Source: Reticulitermes speratus (taxonomy: Eukaryota; Arthropoda; Insecta; Blattodea; Rhinotermitidae). Taken from it: a DNA stretch of 64,000 nucleotides. The stretch spans positions 22,422,586 through 22,486,585 of the forward strand of contig JAJKFL010000010.1 of NCBI GenBank assembly GCA_021186555.1, in the 5' to 3' direction. Within the stretch, counting starts at the first letter, position 1; each line of letters opens with the position of its first letter. Below the pieces are notes generated by a model, which was given only the letters and a program-made list of their open reading frames with translations, was not told the DNA's origin and ran no database searches. Positions 35,433 to 47,668 of the stretch are shown here, in pieces. The position numbers and the translations under genes were made by a program.

Positions 35433-35481
35433 CAACCAAACTCGCTCCATGAAGGAAGAGCAGTGTTGCCAATACGACCAT
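35433..35481 (-). CDS. FNDC5-like gene, exon 1 (start codon and signal peptide)
   Basis: ATG in good context (AGAATGG) opens MVVLATLLFLHGASLV, a short hydrophobic secretion signal, and the codon for residue 17 is split by the donor GGTTG|GTAAGGT. The intron is phase 1, which matches exon 2 and completes a glycine. Signal cleavage near residues 14-17 would leave the mature ectodomain starting just before the FN3 domain. A longer open frame on the same strand in another phase overlaps it but does not join to exon 2. The 5' UTR start is unknown. The joined protein is a predicted type I membrane protein of 316 residues. Confidence 0.72.
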
Positions 35482-35576
35482 TCTACTGGTGCAGACAACA
35501 GCACTAGTCCACTATCTGTCCCATTGAAGCGGCCATCTGCTTGCAGCTCAGAGGAAGATAGATGTATGTGTGAAGC

Positions 35577-35584
35577 TGACGTCA
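35577..35584. promoter_or_regulatory. Palindromic CRE site upstream of the FNDC5-like gene
   Basis: TGACGTCA is a perfect full-site CREB/ATF element 96 bases upstream of the ATG on the gene's strand. A half-site-like TGACGTGT lies near 35647. The surrounding 300 bases are richer in CpG than the flanks, as expected near a promoter. The transcription start cannot be seen. Confidence 0.45.
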
Positions 35585-36098
35585 GATGTCTCTTCACTTC
35601 CGGTTGTGGCTGTAACATCCGGGACGGAGGAGGATGCGTCGCCTCGTGACGTGTCTAAGGGACATAATGTACAACATCTTAGTGCTTATGCGAATCATAT
35701 TTTGATAGAGTGTGACAAAGTCCAATGGCGGCGTCATTACATAAACATTGTCTTGTCTCTGCGCCATAAAGAAGCACGACGGCGTGCAGGAAGTACTGCA
35801 AGCTTTCTCAGCCGAGGTAGGCCTGGAAGATACGGTGACTGCTTAGCTTCAAGCTCCGGCAGCTTTACCCCACAGACTGTGATCCAGATACTCAACGAAA
35901 TGTAAGTTTGAACTTGGCATGTATTTGACACTATTATCCACTTACCACCGATGCTAAAAATGCGTGCGGCCTAAGCTCTAATCCTCAATGCGTATTTATG
36001 GATGATGCTTAGCAAAACGGAAATACGTCATTAAATGTACGTACGTCATTTTGGTCAGACGTTTCCACACTCATTTCGTGTTGGCTACTACTCCTATT

Positions 36099-36482
36099 GT
36101 CGACCTCGGTGGACTAGTGGTTAGCGTGCTCGCCACTGGACCCAAGGTTCGCGGGTTCGATCCCGGCCGAGGTCGATTTTTAAGGGTGATAAAAATCCGT
36201 AGCACCACTTCCTTCGGAGGGGAAGTAAAGCCGTAGATTTACGGCATGTAAAAGAACCTTACGGGCATGAATTGAGATGTTTCGTAAGCAAAATTCAAAG
36301 GCCATTTCTCACCGAAGTCTCCTGATATGACTGCTAGATGGCTCTGGCAGTCATATCAGGATGAGTAGAACTTTTGCAGTCAGTGGACTGGTCACTCACT
36401 ACAGATGCACACTTCCAGACCAAGAAACCTCTGAAAGGAGGCCATATGGTCCGCAAGGAGCGACAGGAAGTAAATAACTAAG
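36099..36482 (+). mobile_element. tRNA-derived SINE, family B, with intact tRNA-like head
   Basis: The 5' CGACCTCGG and 3' CCGAGGTCG of the head pair over 9 bp, with A box TAGTGGTTAGCG and B box GGTTCGATCCC between, so a cloverleaf can still form. The duplication tactcctatt lies at 36089-36098 and 36483-36492. It is a SINE, not a functional tRNA gene, because the body continues for 300 more bases shared with 18418-18811. Confidence 0.88.
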
Positions 36483-36562
36483 TACTCCTATTCCTACTGC
36501 TACAACTACTACTACTACACTTCATCACACTTATTAGTATGAAACAAATTTGTTTTCACTAT

Positions 36563-36612
36563 AAAGAAGTACATGTTTCGGCTTATGACAAGGCCATCAT
36601 CAGGCTACTTCT
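36563..36612 (-). ncRNA. Hammerhead-like motif with flanking helix
   Basis: The minus strand has CTGATGA, one extra T, a bulged GGC(C)TT/AAGCC helix and GAAACATGT. The flanks GAAGTA and TACTTC are complementary and can form helix I. Confidence 0.6.
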
Positions 36613-36867
36613 TATAAAACTATGTTGAGAAACTGTCACACTATTTGGCGTTATTTAGTGTTTCACTGGTAATGAGAACTCACAGCTTAACATCCTATAC
36701 AGTGTTTGACATATGTGTGTGTATATTACGACTTTCTAACGAGCCTTGTTAGTATAAAATCATTCACATTGTGAACCGCTTGTTTCTAGGACTTTGTCCA
36801 TTGTCTTTAATGTGAATAAAATACAAAATGTAAAATGTAATAAATAAATATATAAAAAATAAAATTT

Positions 36868-36906
36868 ACTACGTTTCGGAAGATGGCTGTTCTTCCGTCT
36901 TCAGAC
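36868..36906 (-). ncRNA. Hammerhead-like motif
   Basis: The minus strand has CTGAAGA, one extra C, a perfect GGAAGA/TCTTCC helix and GAAACGTA. It has the same orientation as the motif 300 bases to the left. Confidence 0.58.
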
Positions 36907-37512
36907 CTACTCAGGTGGGTCCTGTTGATTAAGCTAGTCTCAATCACCGGTCCGGTGATATAAGATAGGCCTAAACCTGCCGTAGTGAGGGACACGATAA
37001 AAGATACACTCTGTGTTTCAACTTAAGACTGATTTTTTTTGAGTGTCTAAGCATAAACTGTAGGCAAACATGCCTTTAATTTCGTTTTAAAACTGTACCC
37101 ACAAAGTGTAAAGTTCCACAGCTCACGCAGGAAGTAGCTGGATGATGCACAACTGTATTATATTTCGAGTCGATACATGAAAGACGTCACTCCAGCTGTA
37201 CAGCAGGTGTAGCTACTGAGCTACATTCTCCTCCATTCACTGCTGTATCTTAACGGTCGAGAGTGCACAGTCATGCAAATTAATGTTCCTACGGTTAAAG
37301 AAAATGCGAATATCGGATTGCTGGTTCAGTCGCACGATTTGCGGAGAGGGAAAGTTGTGCATATCTTACAGTGTAGACTTACAAGTTTAAAGTTAAGAAC
37401 TTTACATGTATACAAACATCAAAATTAAGTTGCTACATCAAACTTGAGTTGTTAGAAACAACAGCATTACAAAAATCTCCTGTTTAATTACCCATTCAAA
37501 GATTAAAAATAA
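36907..37512. other. Unique-looking DNA before the 114-bp array
   Basis: No gene or transposon boundary was recognised. Confidence 0.4.
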
Positions 37513-40500
37513 CCTGAATTATATTTAAAGATCCAGTCCGTACCGCGCAGTAAACACACTCCGTCTCAGTTATACAAACCAGTCAGTTAATGTTGTACAG
37601 TGAAATAATCGCTGTTTGTTCTGAGATCCACACAAAACACATAAATACAGTCCGTACCGCGCAGTAAACACACTCCGTCTCAGTTATACAAACCAGTCAG
37701 TTAATGCTGTACAGTGAAATAATCGCTGTTTGTTCTGAGATCCACACAAAACACATAAATACAGTCCGTACCGCGCAGTAAAACACACTCCGTCTCAGTT
37801 ATACAAACCAGTCAGTTAATGCTGTACAGTGAAATAATCGCTGTTTGTTCTGAGATCCACACAAAACACATAAATACACTGTGTGGGCAGAACGTAGAAT
37901 TTGTAAATGTTAAACCTGGTGGTACATATAGTAACCACTGGGCTTTATATGTGTACATATAAATATTCAGTTCGTACCGAGCAGTAAACACTCTTCGTCT
38001 CAGTTATACAAACCAGTCAGTTAATGTTGTACAGTGAAATAATCGCTGTTTGCTCTGAGATCCACACAAAACACATAAATACACTGTGTGGGCAGAACGT
38101 AGAATTTGTAAATGTTAAACTGGTGGTACATATAGTAACCACTGGGCTTTAGATGTGTACATATAAATATTCAGTTCGTACCGAGCAGTAAACACTCCCC
38201 GTCTCAGTTATACAAACCAGTCAGTTAATGTTGTACAGTGAAATAATCGCTGTTTGTTCTGAGATCCACACAAAACACATAAATACAGTCCGTACCGCGC
38301 AGTAAACACACTCCGTCTCAGTTATACAAACCAGTCAGTTAATGCTGTACAGTGAAATAATCGCTGTTTGTTCTGAGATCCACACAAAACACATAAATAC
38401 ACTGTGTGGGCAGAACGTAGAATTTGTAAATGTTAAACCTGGTGGTACATACAGTAACCACTGGGCTTAGGTTAAATATTCAGTTCGTACCGAGCAGTAA
38501 ACACTCTCCGTCTCAGTTATACAAACCAGTCAGTTAATGTTGTACAGTGAAATAATCGCTGTTTGTTCTGAGATCCACACAAAACACATAAATACACTGT
38601 GTAGGCAGAACGTAGAATTTGTAAATGTTAAACCTGGTGGTACATATAGTAACCACTGGGCTTTAGGTGTGTACATATAAATATTCAGTTCGTACCGAGC
38701 AGTAAACACTCCCCGTCTCAGTTATACAAACCAGTCAGTTAATGTTGTACAGTGAAATAATCGCTGTTTGTTCTGAGATCCACACAAAACACATAAATAC
38801 AATCCGTACCGCGCAGTAAACACTCTCCGTCTCAGTTATACAAACCAGTCAGTTAATGTTGTACAGTGAAATAATCGCTGTTGTTCTGAGATCCACACAA
38901 AGCACATAAATACAGTCCGTACCGCGCAGTAAACACACTCCGTCTCAGTTATACAAACCAGTCAGTTATTGCTGTACAGTGAAATAATCGCTGTTTGTTC
39001 TGAGATCCACACAAAACACATAAATACAGTCCGTACCGCGCAGTAAACACACTCCATCTCAGTTATACAAACCAGTCAGTTAATGTTGTACAGTGAAATA
39101 ATCGCTGTTTGTTCTGAGATCCACACAAAACACATTAATACAGTCCGTACCGCGCAGTAAACACACTCCATCTCAGTTATACAAACCAGTCAGTTAATGT
39201 TGTACAGTGAAATAATCGCTGTTTGTTCTGAGATCCACACAAAACACATTAATACAGTCCGTACCGCGCAGTAAACACACTCCATCTCAGTTATACAAAC
39301 CAGTCAGTTAATGTTGTACAGTGAAATAATCGCTGTTTGTTCTGAGATCCACACAAAACACATTAATACAGTCCGTACCGCGCAGTAAACACACTCCATC
39401 TCAGTTATACAAACCAGTCAGTTAATGTTGTACAGTGAAATAATCGCTGTTTGTTCTGAGATCCACACAAAACACATTAATACAGTCCGTACCGCGCAGT
39501 AAACACACTCCATCTCAGTTATACAAACCAGTCAGTTAATGTTGTACAGTGAAATAATCGCTGTTTGTTCTGAGATCCACACAAAACACATTAATACAGT
39601 CCGTACCGCGCAGTAAACACACTCCGTCTCAGTTATACAAACCAGTCAGTTAATGTTGTACAGTGAAATAATCGCTGTTGTTCTGAGATCCACACAAAAC
39701 ACATAAATACAGTCCGTACCGCGCAGTAAACACACTCCATCTCAGTTATACAAACCAGTCAGTTAATGTTGTACAGTGAAATAATCGCTGTTTGTTCTGA
39801 GATCCACACAAAACACATTAATACAGTCCGTACCGCGCAGTAAACACACTCCATCTCAGTTATACAAACCAGTCAGTTAATGTTGTACAGTGAAATAATC
39901 GCTGTTTGTTCTGAGATCCACACAAAACACATTAATACAGTCCGTACCGCGCAGTAAACACACTCCATCTCAGTTATACAAACCAGTCAGTTAATGTTGT
40001 ACAGTGAAATAATCGCTGTTTGTTCTGAGATCCACACAAAACACATTAATACAGTCCGTTCCGCGCAGTAAACACACTCCATCTCAGTTATACAAACCAG
40101 TCAGTTAATGTTGTACAGTGAAATAATCGCTGTTTGTTCTGAGATCCACACAAAACACATTAATACAGTCCGTACCGCGCAGTAAACACACTCCATCTCA
40201 GTTATACAAACCAGTCAGTTAATGTTGTACAGTGAAATAATCGCTGTTTGTTCTGAGATCCACACAAAACACATTAATACAGTCCGTACCGCGCAGTAAA
40301 CACACTCCATCTCAGTTATACAAACCAGTCAGTTAATGTTGTACAGTGAAATAATCGCTGTTTGTTCTGAGATCCACACAAAACACATAAATACAATCCG
40401 TACCGCGCAGTAAACACTCTCCGTCTCAGTTATACAAACCAGTCAGTTAATGTTGTACAGTGAAATAATCGCTGTTGTTCTGAGATCCACACAAAGCACA

Positions 40501-41373
40501 TAAATACAGTCCGTACCGCGCAGTAAACACACTCCGTCTCAGTTATACAAACCAGTCAGTTATTGCTGTACAGTGAAATAATCGCTGTTTGTTCTGAGAT
40601 CCACACAAAACACATAAATACAATCCGTACCGCGCAGTAAACACACTCCGTCTCAGTTATACAAACCAGTCAGTTAATGTTGTACAGTGAAATAATCGCT
40701 GTTTGTTCTGAGATCCACACAAAACACATTAATACAGTCCGTACCGCGCAGTAAACACACTCCATCTCAGTTATACAAACCAGTCAGTTAATGTTGTACA
40801 GTGAAATAATCGCTGTTTGTTCTGAGATCCACACAAAACACATAAATACAGTCCGGACCGCGCAGTAAACACACTCCGTCTCAGTTATACAAACCAGTCA
40901 GTTAATGTTGTACAGTGAAATAATCGCTGTTTGTTCTGAGATCCACACAAAACACATAAATACAGTCCGTACCGCGCAGTAAACACACTCCATCTCAGTT
41001 ATACAAACCAGTCAGTTAATGTTGTACAGTGAAATAATCGCTGTTTGTTCTGAGATCCACACAAAACACATAAATACAGTCCGGACCGCGCAGTAAACAC
41101 ACTCCGTCTCAGTTATACAAACCAGTCAGTTAATGCTGTACAGTGAAATAATCGCTGTTCGTTCTGAGATCCACACAAAACACATAAATACAGTCCGTAC
41201 CGCGCAGTAAACACACTCCGTCTCAGTTATACAAACCAGTCAGTTAATGTTGTACAGTGAAATAATCGCTGTTTGTTCTGAGATCCACACAAAACACATA
41301 AATACACTGTGTGGGCAGAACGTAGAATTTGTGAATGTTAAACGTGGTGGTACATATAGTAACCACTGGGCTT
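37513..41373. repeat. 114-bp satellite array, large copy
   Basis: The unit includes AGTCCGTACCGCGCAGTAAA, CAAACCAGTCAGTTAATGTT, GTACAGTGAAATAATCGCTG and CTGAGATCCACACAAAACAC. Five units carry an extra block of about 90 bases (ACTGTGTGGGCAGAACGTAG ... GTAACCACTGGGC); inside the array each such block is followed by a unit beginning TTCGTACCGAGCAG instead of TCCGTACCGCGCAG. The array starts with CCTGAATTATATTTAAA and ends in the extra block, exactly like the array at 47669-48671. Confidence 0.95.
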
Positions 41374-42126
41374 AGAGGGTTAATGAGGAGACGATTTCCT
41401 CTTTACCGGCCGTGATATTAGAGGGCTTGAAGAATAATCCAATATTTCTCAAAAGTGATAATGATCGTTACTCCTTCAGGTAGAAGCCATTTCCATTTTC
41501 GGATAAAGCCATTTCCAACTTAGTAATATAATTTCTAATAATATCCTTTCCTTGCGCACATGTTAAACGACACGCCAATTCGCCAAATACTTATTTCTCC
41601 GCCTGAGGTCACCACTGACCTGCTGACCTTCCAAAAGTCTAACTTAATCTGCTGACTTTCATTCGAAGCGGCCTTACTGCCGACAAACACGAGAGCCGGA
41701 ACTATAAAGTCGACAACAAAGTTTCAAGCCTCGCATTAATTTCATTTGTTTAAGTCACGAAACGTCGCAGCTTGCAGTAAGGCTGTTAACAGCCCCGTAA
41801 TGGCATTCCATTTAGGTTTTACAACCAAAGTGATGAAGTGGACTGTTTTAAAATTCACGTTTCTGAGTTGTAACAGGCAAGATTAAACGAGCATGACGAA
41901 ACATATGAAAATATGAAATTCTAATTGTAAATAATGTTTCAAGACGACACACCAATTGGTTACACTTACATTATACAGTCTACGATGGAGAAAGTGAAGC
42001 AGCTGTAGTTATCTTCATAAAATAAAGTGATAAATAAAGACGCTACACACAATTTGTCAGATTTGAGGCGCTCACAGCGGTGACTAAAATGACTACAGTC
42101 TTATGTGATGCGTCACAATTTCGTAT
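41374..42126. other. Unique-looking DNA, nothing recognised
   Basis: There is no gene or repeat end I can support. Confidence 0.4.
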
Positions 42127-42436
42127 TGTACAGAGGTAAAGGTAAAGGTAAAGCAATCCCATTACAGACCTAGACAGGCTCCTAGGTTTCCACGAGGTTG
42201 AGGCTCCTAGATTTCTAGACAGTCTACACATGAAGGTGGTAAGGTTGTCAGCCCTACGCACCGGCCGCTTTTACCCCCCAGGAAGTGTTCGTGGTACTCA
42301 TTTCTGTTAGAGGCTGAGTCGACCCCAGGGCCATAGTGCGGCCGGAAGGGTGAAGTCATTGACTCCAATGGGAATCGAACCCACGATCTTCCGGCTTGAG
42401 CACATTACCTTAACCAACTGCGCCACCGTGACTCCA
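42127..42436 (-). mobile_element. tRNA-derived SINE, family C
   Basis: The head at the right has GGGAATCGAACCCACG (B box) and AACCAACTGCGCCACC; the tail at the left is AGGTAAAGGTAAAGGTAAAG. It shares its full body with 59739-60045. Confidence 0.87.
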
Positions 42437-42563
42437 CGATAAAGAGATGGCCCTACCAAAATAGACAATGACTCATCACGCAAGTCATGGAATTTGTTTG
42501 ATACGCTAATGTGCCTTGTTTAACGCTGTATTACAGAGGAATATAATATAGTAGCTCCGTCCT

Positions 42564-42606
42564 CCTCTGAAAATGGAAGCAGTATATGCCTCCGAAACGT
42601 CGGTAT
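42564..42606 (+). ncRNA. Hammerhead-like motif
   Basis: CTGAAAA (one core change), one extra T, a GGA(A)GCA/TGC(C)TCC helix and GAAACGTC (42594-42601). Confidence 0.5.
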
Positions 42607-42814
42607 ATATCTACAAGACTGTACGGTATCAAAACACAGAAGACCACATAAAGTACTTCACTGAAAGCTCAAAGCTCATAAATGCTCCATCAGTTGGCGA
42701 GATTTAGTATTCTCATGGCGGTGAAAACTGTGTGCTGGGATGTGAAGCTTTCTGCTTTGGTAGTGAGGCTACCTACGTTACATTAGCCACAGTACACAGT
42801 CTCAATACTGTCAT

Positions 42815-43264
42815 CTTACGCTGACAGGTAGCAATGCTGTCACCTTACGCTGACAGGTAGCAATGCTGTCACCTTACGCTGACAGGTAGCAATGCTGTCA
42901 CCTTACGCTGACAGGTAGCAATGCTGTCACCTTACGCTGACAGGTAGCAATGCTGTCACCTTACGCTGACAGGTAGAAATGCTGTCACCTTACGCTGACA
43001 GGTAGCAATGCTGTCACCTTACGCTGACAGATAGCAATGCTGTCACCTTACGCTGACAGGTAGCAATGCTGTCACTTTACACTGACAGGTACCAATGCTG
43101 TCACCTTACACTGACAGGTACCAATGCTGTCACCATACGCTGACAGGTACCAATGTTGTCACTTTACACTGACAGGTACCAATGTTGTCACCTTACGCTG
43201 ATAGGTACCAATGCTGTCACCATACGCTGACAGGTACCAATGTTGTCACCTTACGCTGACAGGT
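42815..43264. repeat. 29-bp minisatellite with internal inverted repeat
   Basis: The unit AATGCTGTCACCTTACGCTG plus ACAGGTAGC holds CTGTCA and TGACAG, able to pair around an 8-base loop. There are about 15 copies; the right-hand ones carry GGTACC instead of GGTAGC. The array ends at the SINE that follows. Confidence 0.93.
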
Positions 43265-43265
43265 A

Positions 43266-43580
43266 CCGTTCGATACGAGGATAGAGAGGCCGTGCCACGG
43301 TTCAGGCAGTTAGTCGCCGGCCTCTCACCGCGGAGGCCCGGGTTCGATCTCGGGTCGGTCCATGTGGGATTTGTGGTGGACAAAGTGGCACTGGGACAGG
43401 TTATTCCCCGAGTACCTCGGGTTTTCCCTGTCAGTTTCATTCCACCGGTGCTCCATTACTTGGAAAAACGAAAAAAAACTGATCATCTTTCATCACAGGG
43501 TTGCACAATAAGCCTTAAGGCTGCGGTGCGTCCGAAGCATCTGCTGCGGGGCCCTTCACCACAAAAAGAAATATATAAAA
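43266..43580 (+). mobile_element. tRNA-derived SINE, family E
   Basis: CAGTTAGTCGCCGGCCTCTC (A-box region) and GGCCCGGGTTCGATCTCGGG (B box) are followed by CATGTGGGATTTGTGGTGGA and a CCTCGGGTTTTCCCTGTCAG body. One copy is in the window. The 3' end is set by eye near CCTTCACCACAAAAAG. Confidence 0.75.
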
Positions 43581-45020
43581 CGGAACAGACAAAAGTAATG
43601 TATGGCGAACACACACAACATACACTCACACCCCCTGCATTATGTATTGACGTAACTTTCACAGCGATCAGCAGCAAATAATCTGGGCTTCTCACACAAG
43701 TCCATGGACCATCGGTTGGACTACCTAATTGGACAAATTGCCGAGCGATACAACAAATGTATTTTCCATTGTTTTGTAGTTCCTCTAGACAGCTTTCACT
43801 TGCTCGAACACAGTGTTACGAATCACAGACCTGACGATCATTACTAATTGCAGCAAGCTACTTAAAAGGTTATGGAGTGGACTGATCTGGCTGTGGATAG
43901 AGACAAGTTGCACTCTCTTGTGAGGGCGGTGGTGAACTTTGGAGTTTCATAATATTCAGGTAATTTCTTGACTAGGTTAAGAACTGTTAGCTTATCAAGG
44001 ACTCTGCTGCATGACTTAATTAACTAGTTCATAAGCTACTCAAAATGGCAGCGTGCTGTTTCCTTTAAACTTATTTAGCAACATTATTCACAGCACAAAC
44101 TTAAAACGGAAACAATTGACATTCTTACAATTTATTCATTTACATGTGGTTTACCTTACAACACTGTCTATAGAATTGTAGAATAATTAATGAACTGTCA
44201 AGGATATGACAGGATGCGGCCTAATTTGAACCAGCTACTATCCTAACACTTGCCTGGATGGACTGATATAATAACCTTCAGCGACGTTAGTCGAAATACG
44301 AGCCGAGATTTGAACCCAGGATCTTCACAATACAATAGAGACCTGGTACCCACATAATTACGACGCCAATCACTGGTGCTTCTCACAGGATACAGTCACT
44401 GATGATATGCTGCAGAGGCTTGTAAGCACAACTGATGACACTCAAGCTGTTAGACTAGGCAGACACGTTCGTACGTCTAATTAGCGCCCTACAGAGCTTT
44501 ATTATAGACAGCTTACAGCTGTTCCAAGATGGCAGAAAGAAGGGGGCAGGACGTTTAAATTAGGACCTGCTGCTTAATGTCAGGAGTTTAGCTGTGGAAA
44601 CTGTCTGTATATTTTGATTAGACAACACAGGCGACCCTGTGTCTGCAGGGATAAACAGTGCCATCTGTTCAAACAGCTGTATAAACTAACTACACGTAAC
44701 ACCGGACAAGGTTGGACGAAATAAACCGGACAGACATACTTGGCACGGAGATCAAAACCAATACTTTGCTTTCTCTTTTACGGACGTCTTAAATTTGAAA
44801 GACTTGAGTCCATCACTAAAATAATCCGCGTGCTATTAACATAAAATTAGTTTAACTACTGACCATGTCAATTAAGGCAACAAATAATTTTTATTTAAAC
44901 GACCCTAATGCTTTAAAAACTAAGGAAGAAAGGTTAAATCACTTCTCTATCGAATGATTCCTCATTTCAGACAGATCATTGCTTTTCGGAAGGTTCGCAT
45001 TTGTCCTTCCGGTAAGAGCA
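43581..45020. other. Unique-looking DNA, nothing firm
   Basis: GAGATTTGAACCCAGGATC near 44308 looks like a worn tRNA-type B box from an old SINE. Nothing else was recognised. Confidence 0.4.
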
Positions 45021-47638
45021 ACATGTAGATGAAAATGAGTATTGAGCATTGGTGGAATGATACTGACAAGGGAAACTGAAGTACTGGGAGAGAAACATTA
45101 TACAGCGTTGGTGGTAGATGAATGAATGAGTATGGAGCATTGGTGGAATGATACTGACAGGGGAAAACTGAAGTACTGGGAGAGAAAAATTATACAGCGT
45201 TGGTGGTAGATGTATGAATGAGTATTGAGCATTGGTGGAATGATACTGACAAGGGAAACTGAAGTACTGGGAGAGAAACATTATACAGCGTTGGTGGTAG
45301 ATGAATGAATGAGTATGGAGCATTGGTGGAATGATACTGACAGGGGAAAACTGAAGTACTGGGAGAGAAACATTATACAGCGTTGGTGGTAGATGTATGA
45401 ATGAGTATGCAGCATTGGTGGAATGATACTGACAGGGGAAAACTGAAGTAATGGGAGAAAAACATTATACAGCGTTGGTGGTAGATGTATGGATGAGTGT
45501 GGAGCATTGGTGGAATGATAATGACAGGGGAAACTGAAGTACTGGGAGAGAAACATTATACAGCGTTGGTGGTAGATGTATGAATGAGTATGGAGCATTG
45601 GTGGAATGATACTGACAGGGGAAAACTGAAGTACTGGGAGAGAAACATTATACAGCGTTGGTGGTAGATGTATGAATGGGTATGGAGCATTGGTGGAATG
45701 ATACTGACAGGGGAAAACTGAAGTACTGGGAGAGAAACATTATACAGCGTTGGTGGTAGATGTATGGATGAGTGTGGAGCATTGGTGGAATGATAATGAC
45801 AGGGGAAACTGAAGTACTGGGAGAGAAACATTATACAGCGTTGGTGGTAGATGTATGGATGAGTGTGGAGCATTGGTGGAATGATAATGACAGGGGAAAA
45901 CTGAAGTACTGGGAGAAAAACATTATACAGCGTTGGTGGTAGATGTATGGATGAGTGTGGAGCATTGGTGGAATGATAATGACAGGGGAAACTGAAGTAC
46001 TGGGAGAGAAACATTATACAGCGTTGGTGGTAGATGTATGAATGAGTATGGAGCATTGGTGGAATGATACTGACAGGGGAAAACTGAAGTACTGGGAGAG
46101 AAAATTATACAGCGTTGGTGGTAGATGTATGGATGAGTGTGGAGCATTGGTGGAATGATAATGACAGGGGAAAACTGAAGTACTGGGAGAGAAACATTAT
46201 ACAGCGTTGGTGGTAGATGTATGCATGAGTATGGAGCATTGGTGGAATGATACTGACAGGGGAAAACTGAAGTACTGGGAGAAAAACATTATACAGCGTT
46301 GGTGGTAGATGTATGGATGAGTGTGGAGCATTGGTGGAATGATAATGACAGGGGAAACTGAAGTACTGGGAGAGAAACATTATACAGCGTTGGTGGTAGA
46401 TGTATGAATGAGTATGGAGCATTGGTGGAATGATACTGACAGGGGAAAACTGAAGTACTGGGAGAGAAACATTATACAGCGTTGGTGGTAGATGGATGAA
46501 TGAGTATGGAGCATTGGTGGAATTGATACTGACAGGGGAAACTGAAGTACAGGGAGAAAAACATTATACAGCGTCGGTGGTAGATGAATGAATGAGTATG
46601 GAGCATTGGTGGAATGATACTGACAGGGGAAACTGAAGTACTGGGAGAGAAACATTATACAGCGTTGGTGGTAGATGTATGAATGAGTATGGAGCATTGG
46701 TGGAATGATACTGACAGGGGAAACTGAATTACTGGGAGAGAAACATTATACAGCGTTGGTGGTAGATGAATGAATGAGTATGGAGCATTGGTGAATGATA
46801 CTGACAAGGGAAAACTGAAGTACTGGGAGAGAAACATTATACAGCGTGGGTGGTAGATGAATGAATGAGTATGGAGCATTGGTGGAATGATACTGACAGG
46901 GGAAACTGAATTACTGGGAGAGAAACATTATACAGCGTTGGTGGTAGATGTATGAATGTGTATGGAGCATTGGTGGAATGATACTGACAGGGGAAACTGA
47001 AGTACTGGGAGAAAAACATTATACAGCGTGGGTGGTAGATGGATGAATGTGTATGGAGCATTGGTGGAATGATACTGACAGGGGAAACTGAAGTACTGGG
47101 AGAGAACATTATACAGCGTTGGTGGTAGATGGATGAATGTGTATGGAGCATTGGTGGAATGATACTGACAGGGGAAACTGAAGTACTGGGAGAGAAACAT
47201 TATACAGCGTCGGTGGTAGATGAATGAATGAGTATGGAGCATTGGTGGAATGATACTGACAGGGGAAACTGAAGTACTGGGAGAGAAACATTATACAGCG
47301 TTGGTGGTAGATGAATGAACGAGTATGGAGCATTGGTGGAATGATACTGACAGGGGAAACTGAAGTACTGCGAGAGAAACATTATACAGCGTCGGTGGTA
47401 GATGAATGAATGAGTATGGAGCATTGGTGGAATGATACTGACAGGGGAAACTGAAGTACTGGGAGAGAAACATTATACAGCGTTGGTGGTAGATGAATGA
47501 ATGAGTGTGGAGCATTGGTGGAATGATACTGACAGGGAAACTGAAGTACTTGGAGAGAAACATTATACAGCGTTGGTGGTAGATGAATGAATGAGTATGG
47601 AGCATTGGTGGAATGATACTGACAGGGGAAAACTGAAG
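45021..47638. repeat. 91-92-bp satellite array 2 (about 28 copies)
   Basis: Same unit and strand orientation as 21160-26200, about 19 kb from the end of that array. Some stretches repeat in blocks of two or three units (TGTATGGATGAGTGTGGAGC variants). It ends about 30 bases before the left edge of the small 114-bp array. Confidence 0.95.
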
Positions 47639-47668
47639 TCCTAAACTAAGACTAAACACTAAGAAAAT

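Noticed and set aside
35391-35618. A 75-codon minus-strand frame overlapping exon 1
   Set aside because: It is in a different phase, has no domain and does not join to exon 2; the signal-peptide frame does.
38460-38480. TTAGG telomere-like word at CTTAGGTTAA
   Set aside because: It is a single occurrence inside a satellite edge, with no tandem TTAGG.
42815-43264. Regular short repeats that look CRISPR-like at first glance
   Set aside because: The units are contiguous with no variable spacers, and the genome is eukaryotic.
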